Source: Streptomyces sp. NRRL WC-3626 | Lineage (GTDB): Bacteria > Actinomycetota > Actinomycetes > Streptomycetales > Streptomycetaceae | DNA length: 64,000 bases | Direction: 5' to 3' | Assembly: GCF_000718785.1 (NCBI RefSeq) | Contig: NZ_JOCA01000006.1 | Location: 310,001 to 374,000 of the forward strand | Shown: one piece after another, positions 24,891 through 34,100 of the stretch | Layout: every line of letters starts with the position of its first letter | How positions within the stretch are numbered: the stretch's first letter is position 1 | The notes under the pieces: generated by a model | What the model saw: the letters and a program-made list of their open reading frames with translations, nothing else | What the model was told of the DNA's origin: nothing | The model's database searches: none | Translations under genes and position numbers: made by a program

Positions 24891-27463
24891 ACAGCGCCCC
24901 CACCGCGCGCCGGCGCGTCCACGCCGCCTCCGGGAAGCGGCTCGGCGCCGCGCACCCCCGGCAGGAGGCACCGACGGATCTGCGGCTGGTGCCGCCCGCC
25001 CTGGCCGCCTGGGCCACGGCGGCGGTGATGCTGCACGCCCCGCCCGGCAGGGCGGCCGGCACGGTGATCGCCGCCCTGCTGACGGCCGGCGGCCTCCTCC
25101 TCGTCGCACGCGGCCGGCCGACCGGCCGGAGGCGGGCCACCGCGCACGCCGTCGCCGCCGTGCTGCTCTGCGTCGCCGCGGCCGCCGGATCGGCGGGACT
25201 GCACGGCGCGGATCTCCGCCGGGGCCCCGTGCCCGCCCTCGCGCGGGAGTACGCCCGGGTGACCGCCGAGGTGCAGATCACCTCGGACCCCCGGCTCACC
25301 CGGCCCCGGGTCAGCGGCAGCCACATGGCCCCGACGTCCGTACTGATCGAGGCCGACGCACGGCGTGTGGAGCGGGCCGACGGCACGGCGCGGACGACCC
25401 GCGCACCCGTGCTGCTGATCGTCGACCCGCGCCCGTCCGAGTCCCGGGAAGCCGCACCGGCCGCGAAGGGGACCTCCCCCTGGCTCGCCCTCCTCCCCTC
25501 CACCCGCCTCCGCGTCGAGGCGCGGCTCGCCCCGGCGATGGCGGGCGGTGACCGGTTCGCCGCCGTGCTGCGGGTGAAGGGCCGGGGCGGCCCGGACGCC
25601 GTGGGCCGGCCGTCGGGCCCGCAGCGGCTGGCGGGACGGCTGCGGGCCGGACTGCGGGAGGCCACCGACGGACTCCCGGCGGACGCGCGGGCGCTGCTGC
25701 CCGGGCTGGTCGTCGGTGACACCGCGAGGGTCACCCCGGAACTGGACGAGGCGTTCAGGGAGACCGACCTCACCCACACGCTCGCCGTCTCCGGAGCCAA
25801 CTTCACCATCCTCCTCGCCCTGCTCCTCGGCCCGCCCGGCCTGGCCCAGCGGGCCGAACGGCGCGGACTCGCACCCCGCCTCGGCATCTCCCTGCGGGGC
25901 ACGGCGCTGCTGGGCGCGGTCCTCTCCCTCGCCTTCGTCGTCGTGTGCCGGCCGGACCCCAGCGTGCTGCGGGCCGCCGCCTGCGGCTCCGTCGCCCTGC
26001 TCGCGCTCGCCACCGGCCGCCGCAGATCACTGATCCCCGCCCTCGCCACGGCCGTCCTGCTCCTGGTGCTCTACGACCCCTGGCTGGCCCGCAGTTACGG
26101 CTTCCTGCTCTCCGTCCTCGCCACCGGCGCGCTGCTCACCCTCGCTCCCCGCTGGAGCGCGGGACTGCGCGGGCGCGGGGTGCCGCCCCGCCTCGCGGAG
26201 GCGCTGGCCGCCGCGGGCGCCGCACAGGCACTGTGCGCGCCGGTCGTCGCCGTGCTGGCGGCGCGGGTGAGCCTGGTGGCCGTCCCGTGCAACCTCCTCG
26301 CGGAGTTCGCGCTCGCCCCGGCCACCGTCCTCGGCTTCCTGGCGCTGGCCACGGCGCCGGTGGCCATGCCCGCCGCGAAGGCACTGGCCTGGTGCGCGAG
26401 CTGGCCGGCCGAGTGGCTGGCGCAGGTCGCCAGAACCGGGGCGGCGCTGCCCGGCGCGGGAGTGGACTGGCCCGGCGGCTGGTCGGGCGCGGCGGCCCTC
26501 GGAGCCGTCACCCTGGCCGGGCTGTTCGTGGGGCGGCGACTGCTGGGGCATCCCTGGTGGTGCGCCGCGTGCGCACTGCTGCTGGTGCTCCTGGTGGTGC
26601 AGCCACGGCCCCTGACCCGGGCGCTCACGGGCTGGCCGCCACCGGGCTGGCGGCTGGTGATGTGCGATGTCGGCCAGGGCGACGCCATGGTCCTCGCGGC
26701 GGGCGGGGACGCCGGAGTGGTCGTGGACGCGGGTCCCGACCCGGCCCTCGTGGACGACTGCCTGCGCGATCTCGGGATCACCCGCGTCCCCCTCGTCGTC
26801 CTGACCCACTTCCACGCCGACCATGTGGCGGGCCTGCCCGGTGTCCTGCGCGGCCGTGCGGTCGGCGCCATCGAGACGACGGCCTTCGAGGAACCTGCGG
26901 GCCAGGCCGCGTCCGTACGCGCACTGGCCGCCGCCCGGCACATCCCGCTGACCCACGCGGCCGCGGGAGAGGCACGACGCACCGGCGCCCTGTCCTGGGA
27001 GGTCATCTGGCCACCCCCGGCGGCTCCACCCGCCCCGGCCACCCCTACCACCGCCGCCTCCCCGCCCCCGGAAGGTCCGAACGACGCCAGCGTCGCCATG
27101 CTCGTCCGCACCGCCGGCCTGCGCCTGCTGCTCCTCGGGGACCTGGAACCCCCGTCCCAGCGGGCCCTGGCAAGATCACCGGCGGCCCGCCGGCTGACCG
27201 GTGTGGACGTCCTGAAAGTCGCCCATCACGGCTCGGCGTACCAGGACCCGGACCTCATACGCCGGGCGGCGCCGAGGCTGGCGCTCATCAGCACCGGCGA
27301 GGGCAACACCTACGGGCACCCCGCACCAGGCACGGTCGCCGCCCTGCGAGCCGGAGGAGCGACGGTGCTGCGGACCGACCGCGAGGGCGCGATCGCCGTG
27401 CTCGCCGGAGAGGAAGGGAACAGAGCCGCCGGAAGGAGGGAGATACGAGTGGCGCGACAGTGA
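24887..27463 (+). CDS. comEC: ComEC/Rec2-type membrane channel with metallo-beta-lactamase domain
   Basis: In competent bacteria ComEC is the channel for single-stranded DNA. The 858-residue protein has N-terminal spans, an OB-like outer domain, the Competence domain (LTHTLAVSGANFTILLALLL and several spans up to about residue 560) and a C-terminal MBL-fold domain starting MCDVGQGDAMVL with HFHADH at 641-646 and VAHHGSAYQDPDL near the end; the metal-site histidines are present. GTG 24887 overlaps the comEA stop (GTGA), so the two are translationally coupled. A longer open frame upstream is only a shadow of comEA. It is the last core gene before the accessory island. Confidence 0.93.
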   Translation: MNSAPTARRRVHAASGKRLGAAHPRQEAPTDLRLVPPALAAWATAAVMLHAPPGRAAGTVIAALLTAGGLLLVARGRPTGRRRATAHAVAAVLLCVAAAAGSAGLHGADLRRGPVPALAREYARVTAEVQITSDPRLTRPRVSGSHMAPTSVLIEADARRVERADGTARTTRAPVLLIVDPRPSESREAAPAAKGTSPWLALLPSTRLRVEARLAPAMAGGDRFAAVLRVKGRGGPDAVGRPSGPQRLAGRLRAGLREATDGLPADARALLPGLVVGDTARVTPELDEAFRETDLTHTLAVSGANFTILLALLLGPPGLAQRAERRGLAPRLGISLRGTALLGAVLSLAFVVVCRPDPSVLRAAACGSVALLALATGRRRSLIPALATAVLLLVLYDPWLARSYGFLLSVLATGALLTLAPRWSAGLRGRGVPPRLAEALAAAGAAQALCAPVVAVLAARVSLVAVPCNLLAEFALAPATVLGFLALATAPVAMPAAKALAWCASWPAEWLAQVARTGAALPGAGVDWPGGWSGAAALGAVTLAGLFVGRRLLGHPWWCAACALLLVLLVVQPRPLTRALTGWPPPGWRLVMCDVGQGDAMVLAAGGDAGVVVDAGPDPALVDDCLRDLGITRVPLVVLTHFHADHVAGLPGVLRGRAVGAIETTAFEEPAGQAASVRALAAARHIPLTHAAAGEARRTGALSWEVIWPPPAAPPAPATPTTAASPPPEGPNDASVAMLVRTAGLRLLLLGDLEPPSQRALARSPAARRLTGVDVLKVAHHGSAYQDPDLIRRAAPRLALISTGEGNTYGHPAPGTVAALRAGGATVLRTDREGAIAVLAGEEGNRAAGRREIRVARQ

Positions 27464-27549
27464 GACGGGCGGCGCACGCGCTCGGACGGGTCGTCCATCG
27501 GAAGAGTTCACTCTGATGCGAACCGGCACCCGTGACGCACCGCAACCCG

Positions 27550-27555
27550 TAAACT
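27550..27555 (+). promoter_or_regulatory. -10 hexamer of the island's plus-strand operon
   Basis: TAAACT stands 7 bases before GTG 27563 with no ribosome site between, consistent with a leaderless first gene. No clear -35 is seen. Confidence 0.5.
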
Positions 27556-27562
27556 GCGCTCT

Positions 27563-28927
27563 GTGGCGGCCCGGACCGAAGGGGCCGGACGCCGGTGCTC
27601 CGGGGGAGGGGTATTGGAAGAGTGGGGGCCGCTGGACCAGGCGGTGGCGGGCATCTGGCCGAGAGTCCTGGACCAGGTTTCCGGGCAGGAACTGAGCGAT
27701 CTCGAGGACGAGGTGCTGGAGGCGCTGCGCGCCTATGAGCAGGCGTGCGGAAAGGCGGAGGTACGGGCGTCCGGGGTGACGCCGGCGAGCTTCGACGCCA
27801 TCGACACCGCGGCCCGCTCCGTGGAGGACGCGTTCCGGGCCCGCCCGCCCCTGGGCAGCTGGCTCGGCGAGGAGTTCGACCGGCTGTCCGACGGCCGGGA
27901 GCGCTTCGGCCCGGCGCCGGCTCCCGCGTACTGGACCGCTTTCCGGCGCGCGCTGCTGGTACCCGTCCTGTACGCCACCGACCGCGCGAAGGAGAACGAC
28001 CGGCCGGGGTACGGCTCCGTCCGCGGCCCGCTCTCCCTCGGGCAGGCCACGGTGAGCGTGCCCGACGACCGCCCGGCCGGTGCGATGGGCAAACCCCGCT
28101 GGTGGCGCCTGCAGTTCCGGCCCGACCCGGCCCGGGACGTGCTGCTCGGCGCCGTCGAGCCGACGGACGCCGACGGCTTCGCGCGCCTGGTGCGCACCCG
28201 GCTCGACCAGGGGACGCACCGGCAGGCGCTGGTGTTCGTGCACGGCTACAACGTCGGCTTCGCCGACGCCGCCCGGCAGACCGCCCAGATCGCCTACGAC
28301 CTCAACTTCACCGGCGTGGTCCTGCTCTACAGCTGGGCGTCGAAGGGCGGGGTGCTGGACTACCCCGCGGACGGGGACGCCGCGATCCGGGCCGTGCCGT
28401 ACTTCCGGACCTTCCTGAGCGACCTGCTCACCCGGACCGGCGTCCAGGAGGTGCACGTCATCGCCCACAGCATGGGCAACCGGCTGCTCACCGCCGGGCT
28501 GGCCGGACTGGACACCACGCAACCGACCGAGGGCTCCGGGCGGCTGGGACACGTCGTGTTCGCCGCCCCGGACGTCGACAGCGACGTGTTCCGGGACCTC
28601 CTGCCCGCCGCCCTGCGCCAGGCCCGTACCTGCACGCTCTACGTCTCAAACCGGGACCGCGCCCTCGCCGCGGCCCGCAGGCTCTCGGACTTCCCGCGCG
28701 CCGGGCAGGGCGGCGGCCCGGTGATCGTCGTACCCGGGCTGGACACCATCGACGTCAGCGCGCTCGGCACCGACCTCCTCGGTCACTCGTACGTGGGCAA
28801 CCACACCACGGTGCTGGCCGACCTCCACGCCCTGTTCCGGCACGGCCACCGGCCGGAACAGCGCTACGGACTCGTCGGCACACCGCATCCGGACGGCGTC
28901 CACTGGTCGTTCGGGCCGCAAGGATGA
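27563..28927 (+). CDS. DUF900-type alpha/beta hydrolase (esterase/lipase superfamily)
   Basis: First gene of the island's plus-strand operon, 454 residues. Residues 1 to about 130 are helical and not recognised. The hydrolase domain follows (PF05990 type): VPVLYATDRAKEND, ALVFVHGYNVGFADAARQTA, LLYSWASKGGVLDY, and the nucleophile elbow AHSMGN with Ser303. Candidate acid and base are the Asp in LDTIDVS and the His in GHSYVGNH. Such enzymes are predicted esterases or lipases. It begins with a leaderless-type GTG; a TTG at 27614 is a weaker alternative. Downstream genes encode a protease, a P-loop protein and a second, fused lipase. Confidence 0.82.
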   Translation: MAARTEGAGRRCSGGGVLEEWGPLDQAVAGIWPRVLDQVSGQELSDLEDEVLEALRAYEQACGKAEVRASGVTPASFDAIDTAARSVEDAFRARPPLGSWLGEEFDRLSDGRERFGPAPAPAYWTAFRRALLVPVLYATDRAKENDRPGYGSVRGPLSLGQATVSVPDDRPAGAMGKPRWWRLQFRPDPARDVLLGAVEPTDADGFARLVRTRLDQGTHRQALVFVHGYNVGFADAARQTAQIAYDLNFTGVVLLYSWASKGGVLDYPADGDAAIRAVPYFRTFLSDLLTRTGVQEVHVIAHSMGNRLLTAGLAGLDTTQPTEGSGRLGHVVFAAPDVDSDVFRDLLPAALRQARTCTLYVSNRDRALAAARRLSDFPRAGQGGGPVIVVPGLDTIDVSALGTDLLGHSYVGNHTTVLADLHALFRHGHRPEQRYGLVGTPHPDGVHWSFGPQG

Positions 28928-28976
28928 CCCGGGCCCGCCACGGCCACCACCCACCACAGACAACGAGTGACGGACC

Positions 28977-30014
28977 ATGACCCACTTCGTGGACAGAGTG
29001 CCCTTCGAATGGAGCGCGCCGGGCGCTCTGGAACTGCGCGACCTGCTGGCCTGTGCGTACTCCCGCTCCGCCCCGGCCGAACAGCTGGCCAAGCGGGCCG
29101 AAGTGGCGACCGGCTATGTCGACTGGGAACGCCCCATGATGACCGTCTGGTTCGACCTGATGGAGACGGCGAGCAATCAGAAGCGGTTACGGGCCCTGCT
29201 GGAGGCCGTCACCTCCGGGCCGGACCGGGCCGTCGGCGACCGGGTGCGGGAACTCCTCGCCGCGCACCCCGTCGTGGCGGCCCCGGACCGGCCGGCGAAG
29301 GCGCCGGACTTCGCGCACTTCGCGGACCCGGACGAACAGGAGCGCCGGATCTTCCGCGCCGGCACGCTGCAGGACGTCGTCTTCCTGCGCCGGGGCACCG
29401 AACTGGCGACCGCCGTGTGCCGGCTGCGGGTCACCGCGGCGGACGGCGCCCAGTACCACGGGACCGCGTTCCGCATCACGGACGATCTGCTGCTGACCAA
29501 CCACCACGTGCTCTTCGACGACCAGGGTGAGAAACCCGTCGCGGTGGAGGCCTGGTTCGGCTACGAGGCCGACCTGCACGGACGAACGCGGGAGCACCGG
29601 GTCGTGACCTGCGAACCGGCGTCGGCCGTCGGCGAACCCGGCCCGGACTGGGCCGTCGTCCGCGGCAGGGCGGGGCTCCCCGACGACGCGATGCGGGTGG
29701 CCCTCCCGGAAAGCGTCTCGGTGTCCGTGGACGACAGGGTCTGCATCATCCAGCACCCGCACGGAGGGGTGAAGAAACTCGCCGCCCGGCACAACGTGGT
29801 ACGGCATGTCGACGACACCGTGCTCCAGTACTGGACCGACACGGAGCAGGGTTCGTCCGGCTCCCCGGTCTTCGACGAACGCTGGGGCCTGGTCGCCCTG
29901 CACCGCCGCTGGCGGCGGATCGACACCGGTGAACAGCAGCCCGTCGAATACCGCAACGAGGGCGTGCGGATCGACCGGGTCGTCGAGGGCCTCAAGCGGA
30001 AGCGGCTGGTGTGA
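28977..30014 (+). CDS. Trypsin-like serine protease with N-terminal EAD1-like domain
   Basis: 345 residues. The N-terminal 80 form a helical domain resembling effector-associated domain 1 (EAD1), a death-domain-like adaptor of bacterial conflict systems. It aligns without gaps to the N-terminus of the next protein: Tyr28, Ala34, Gln36, Leu37, Trp50, Met54, Val57-Trp58, and RLR at 70-72 coincide. The C-terminal domain is a trypsin fold with an intact triad: His177 (TNHHVL), Asp224 (GPDWAVV) and Ser294 (GSSGSPVF). No signal peptide or span, so it acts in the cytoplasm. Codon 71 (29187-29189) is TTA, the bldA-dependent Leu codon. Confidence 0.85.
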   Translation: MTHFVDRVPFEWSAPGALELRDLLACAYSRSAPAEQLAKRAEVATGYVDWERPMMTVWFDLMETASNQKRLRALLEAVTSGPDRAVGDRVRELLAAHPVVAAPDRPAKAPDFAHFADPDEQERRIFRAGTLQDVVFLRRGTELATAVCRLRVTAADGAQYHGTAFRITDDLLLTNHHVLFDDQGEKPVAVEAWFGYEADLHGRTREHRVVTCEPASAVGEPGPDWAVVRGRAGLPDDAMRVALPESVSVSVDDRVCIIQHPHGGVKKLAARHNVVRHVDDTVLQYWTDTEQGSSGSPVFDERWGLVALHRRWRRIDTGEQQPVEYRNEGVRIDRVVEGLKRKRLV

Positions 30015-30017
30015 CCG

Positions 30018-31127
30018 ATGGCCGCCCTGATCGACGAACACGCGTTCAACCTCGACGACGAACGCGCCAGGAACCTCCTCAGAGCACTGAGCACCGTCTA
30101 CGCCACCAAGCACACCGCACGCCAGCTCATCCTCGCCGCCGGCCTCCAGGAGGCCGACGTCCGCTGGGACACCAGCATGGCCGACGTCTGGCCCGACGCC
30201 CTGGAGAAGGCGGCCCACGCCGGACGGCTGCGGACCCTCGTGGAGAGGGCCGCCGAGAACCCCAACACCGACGCCCATCCCGTCTTCCAGTACCTGCTGA
30301 CGGAGGAGATCTCCCCCCGCGAGGCCGACCCCTGCTCCGCCTACCTGGTCAACAACCGCAGGAGGGCCTTCTTCAACCGGCTGGCCTTCCGCCGGACCCT
30401 GCACGACATGGTCCAGGGCGACGGCAAACGGGTGCTGGCCGTGCAGGGCCGGCGCCGCTCCGGCAGGACGCACAGCTGGTATCTGATCGCCCACGTACTG
30501 GACAGCCACCGCGTCAACCGCCGCCGTATCCGGATGAGCGACTACTACTCCCCGGCACAGGTGGGGGATATCGGGCACGCGCTGCGGGAACTGTTCGGCT
30601 GGGACATCTCCATCGACCACCACACCTCGGAGGACAGCCAGGCGCGGAGCCTGGTGCACCAGATCGAGCACCTGATGAACGGGGAGCAGCGTGAGAGCCG
30701 GGACCAGAGCGGCCACTGGCTGGTGATCGACGACTCGCAGCGGGTGCGCTTCACCGAACCCGCCCTCAGGGCCCTGACCCGGCTGGTCACCGCCGTCGTC
30801 GAGGAGGAGATGGCGGACCGGCTCCGTATCGTCCTGCTCGCCTACGACGGCTGGCTGCCCTCCGAGCTCCAGCCCTATGTCGCGTACGAGGAGTTCGGCC
30901 CCATCACCGGCAAGGACCTGCACGACTATGTGCGCGCCGTCGCCAAGGAGACCGGCCGGCCCACCGACCCCGACCTCGCCGACCGGCTCGCCGACGAACT
31001 GAGCAGCCGGTCCGGCGGCGGACGGGTCGCCGCCGACGAACCCCTGCCGATGACCGACGCACTGCAGCTCGCCGCCGCCTCCTGGGCCCGCGACCAGTAC
31101 GCGGGGGGCGGTGACCGGCGTGACTGA
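30018..31127 (+). CDS. EAD1-like domain plus degenerate P-loop (STAND-like) protein
   Basis: 369 residues, starting 3 bases after the protease stop. Residues 1-85 are homologous to the protease's N-terminal domain (Trp50, VW at 57-58, RLR at 70-72 at the same positions), which suggests the two proteins bind through these domains. The rest resembles a P-loop NTPase: a Walker-A-like GRRRSGRTHS at 144-153 in which the Lys is Arg150, and a Walker-B-like WLVIDD at 234-239. The usual winged-helix and repeat domains of STAND proteins are not evident. The Arg makes normal ATP hydrolysis doubtful; it may bind nucleotide only, as proposed for inactive STANDs. Confidence 0.72.
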   Translation: MAALIDEHAFNLDDERARNLLRALSTVYATKHTARQLILAAGLQEADVRWDTSMADVWPDALEKAAHAGRLRTLVERAAENPNTDAHPVFQYLLTEEISPREADPCSAYLVNNRRRAFFNRLAFRRTLHDMVQGDGKRVLAVQGRRRSGRTHSWYLIAHVLDSHRVNRRRIRMSDYYSPAQVGDIGHALRELFGWDISIDHHTSEDSQARSLVHQIEHLMNGEQRESRDQSGHWLVIDDSQRVRFTEPALRALTRLVTAVVEEEMADRLRIVLLAYDGWLPSELQPYVAYEEFGPITGKDLHDYVRAVAKETGRPTDPDLADRLADELSSRSGGGRVAADEPLPMTDALQLAAASWARDQYAGGGDRRD

Positions 31128-34100
31128 GAACCCGTCGGACCCCCAGGAGGACCCGGACGACCCCGGCCGCCGTCACTTCCGCGAACGCACGGCGCTCCTG
31201 GGCTCGTTCTCCGCCCACGACCTCATGCCCGTGCCGGACGACGCGGCCGGCACCGCCGACGCCGGGTTACAGGACTTCCTCCTGGAGGAGTGCTCCCGTA
31301 TCACCACCTCCCACGGCCGCCGGTGGTGCCTGTCGGCAGGCCCCCGGGCCCGGACCCTGGACGCCCTGCGCACCCGCGAGAGACTGCTGGCCGCCGCGAG
31401 GGCCGTGCCGGGTACCGAGGCCGACCCGGCACGCGCCTGGGCCGAACGGCTCCTCCTGCACGGCCGCCCACCGTCACCGGCCGGACAGAGCTACTGCGAG
31501 CTGTACACCGCGCTGACCGTGGTCGGCTGGTTCGAGGACGCGCCGCGGGCCCGCGCGCGACTGGCCCTCGACGGAGTCGCCCTGCCGGACGCCGGCACCA
31601 TCGAGCAGGCGCTCGGACGGGCCCGCCTGCTCCAGCCGCTGCACGCCCTCGTCGACTCCGGGTTCACCGGCCGCGCCGGTGAACTGGCCTGGCTCGGCGC
31701 CCTCCTCGACGAGCCCCCGGACGGCGGCCGTGACACGGCGAACCACTGGGCGTTCGTGCACGGACCCGGCGGAGTGGGCAAGTCCACGCTCCTCGCCCGC
31801 TTCGTCCTGGACCGCCTCGACGACGGACACACACCCCCGACCCCCTGCCTGTATCTCACCTTCGACCGGCACGACCTCGTCGCCGAACGGCCGCTGACCC
31901 TGGTGGCCGAGGCCGTGCGCCAGCTGGGCCTGCTCCACCCCACGCTCGCCGAGCACACGCGGGAGCTGGAGCGGGAGCTGGAGAGCACCCTCACCGCCGA
32001 CCGGCTGACCCGCACCGAGGACGCCCACCTGGGACCGCGCGCCGCCCACCAGCGCGACGAACTCACCCTGGTCGACGCGCTGGCGGCCCTCGTCACCTCG
32101 GTCACCGGCGGCGCCACCCGACGCTGGCTGCTCGCCCTGGACGCCTTCGAACAGGTGCAGCGCAGCGGACCGGTGGCCGTACAACGCCTGCTCGACTTCC
32201 TGTCCCTGCTGCACCGCGCCCACCCCGGCCTGCGGGTCGTGGCCGCGGGACGCGCCCCCGTCTCCGCCGACGCCCCCTTCGAATCCCTGCAACTGGAGGG
32301 ATTCGACCCCGAGACCGCCCGGACGTTCCTGCGCCACGAACTGACGAACGCCACCGGGGAACTCCCGCCGGCGCACAGCGGCGGCGAGATCGAGGACATC
32401 CTGCGGATCGCCGGCACCAGTCCCCTCAACCTCAAGCTCGCCGCGGCGCTCGTACGGCGGGCGGGCCCCCACGCCCTCGACGACCCGCGCCTGCGCGGCC
32501 GGCTCATGCTGAGACTGGGCGCCGAGACGAAACAGGGCGTCCTCTACGGCCGCCTCCTGGACCACCTCGCCGACCCGGACCTGCGCCGCATCGCCAGCCC
32601 CGGACTCGCCGTCCGCGTCCTCAGCCCGGACATCATCCGCGAGGTGCTGGCCGAACCGTGCGGGCTCGGCGAGGTCGACGACGTACGCGCGAGGACGCTG
32701 TTCGACGAGTTCCGCGCCGAGGCCACCCTGGTCGAGGACGTGCCCGGCCAAAACGCCGTGGTGCACCGCGGCGACGTCCGCCGGGTGATGCTGCCCATGC
32801 TCCGCCACGACCAGCGGTCCGTCATGACCCGTATCCACCGCAGGGCCGTACGCCACTACGCCCGTCCCGACGCCGGGGACGACCGGGTGGCGAACCGGGT
32901 GGAGGAGCTCTACCACCGGCTGTCGCTCGCCCAGCCGACCCGCAAGCTGGACTCCCGCTGGATCGACGAGGCGGGCCCCCTGCTGGAGAGCGCGATGGAG
33001 GAACTGCCCGCGCGCTCCCGGGTGTATCTCACGGAGAAGCTCGGCAACCCGGCGACGGCCGAGCTGCGCGCCAGGGCGGACGACGAGACCTGGCGCCGTC
33101 AGGCACTCCGGGTCGGCAAGGCCCTCCTGGCGGCGGGCGTCGCCGACAAGGTGGCCGAGGTGCTCGACGAACGGCCCCGGCTGGTCCCCGACGACATCGG
33201 CCTGATCCTGCTCAGCATGCGCGCGTTCCTCGCCCTGCGCCGTCCCGCCGACGCGTACGCGCTCGTCGGGCGCGGTCTGGATCTGGCGGCGGAGCCCGTC
33301 GTCTTCGTGGACGTGTCCCTGCTGGGAGCCCGCGCCTGTGAGGGCCTCGGCCGCTACGAGGAGGCCCTGGCCCTGCTCGCCCGGGCCCGGCGCACGGCCG
33401 AGGAGGGGCAGGGCATGGGGGTCCGGCCGCTGTCCGTGGCCGCGGCACAGCTGCGGAGCCACCGGCGCGGGCACACCGCCCACACGGCGGAGGCGGTCGC
33501 CCTGCGCGCCGACACCCTGGTCCTGGTGAACGCCGTCGGCCCGGGAGTGTTCCGGCGGCACCCCCTGCTGGTCCGCGAACTGGCCGCCGAGATCGGCGAC
33601 GAGATGCCGTGGCTGGTGTCCTACACGGCCAGGTCACTCGGGGTGGGCGGCACCGAGGGATCCGACGCCGCCCGGATCGGTTCCCTGACCGGCGAGGTCG
33701 TGGCCACGCCGCAGCCCAGACCCGTGGACGTCGTCGCGGACGGCGGGCGGGCCGTGGCCGCCGGACGTGCGGAGCGTGCCGCTCCGACGGTGTCACGCGG
33801 AACCATGGACATGGGCAGCGTCAGCGTGAGCAGCGTCGGCCGGGGCACCGCCATCGGGAACATGATGGGCGGGGCCTTCGCCACCGGTGACCTCAACCGG
33901 ACCCTGGTCGACTCCTACCAGCACGAGGTGGACCGCCCCTACACCGGGGACGCCGTCGTCGTCCTCCCCGGGTTCGCCGGAAGCGCCCTGGTGGACGAGA
34001 CCACCGGCAAGGTTGTCTGGGGGATCAACGCCAAGCGCCTCCTCACCGGCATGATGCGCGATCTGGGGCAGCTGGCGGTGACGGAGGAGGAGCGCCGGGG

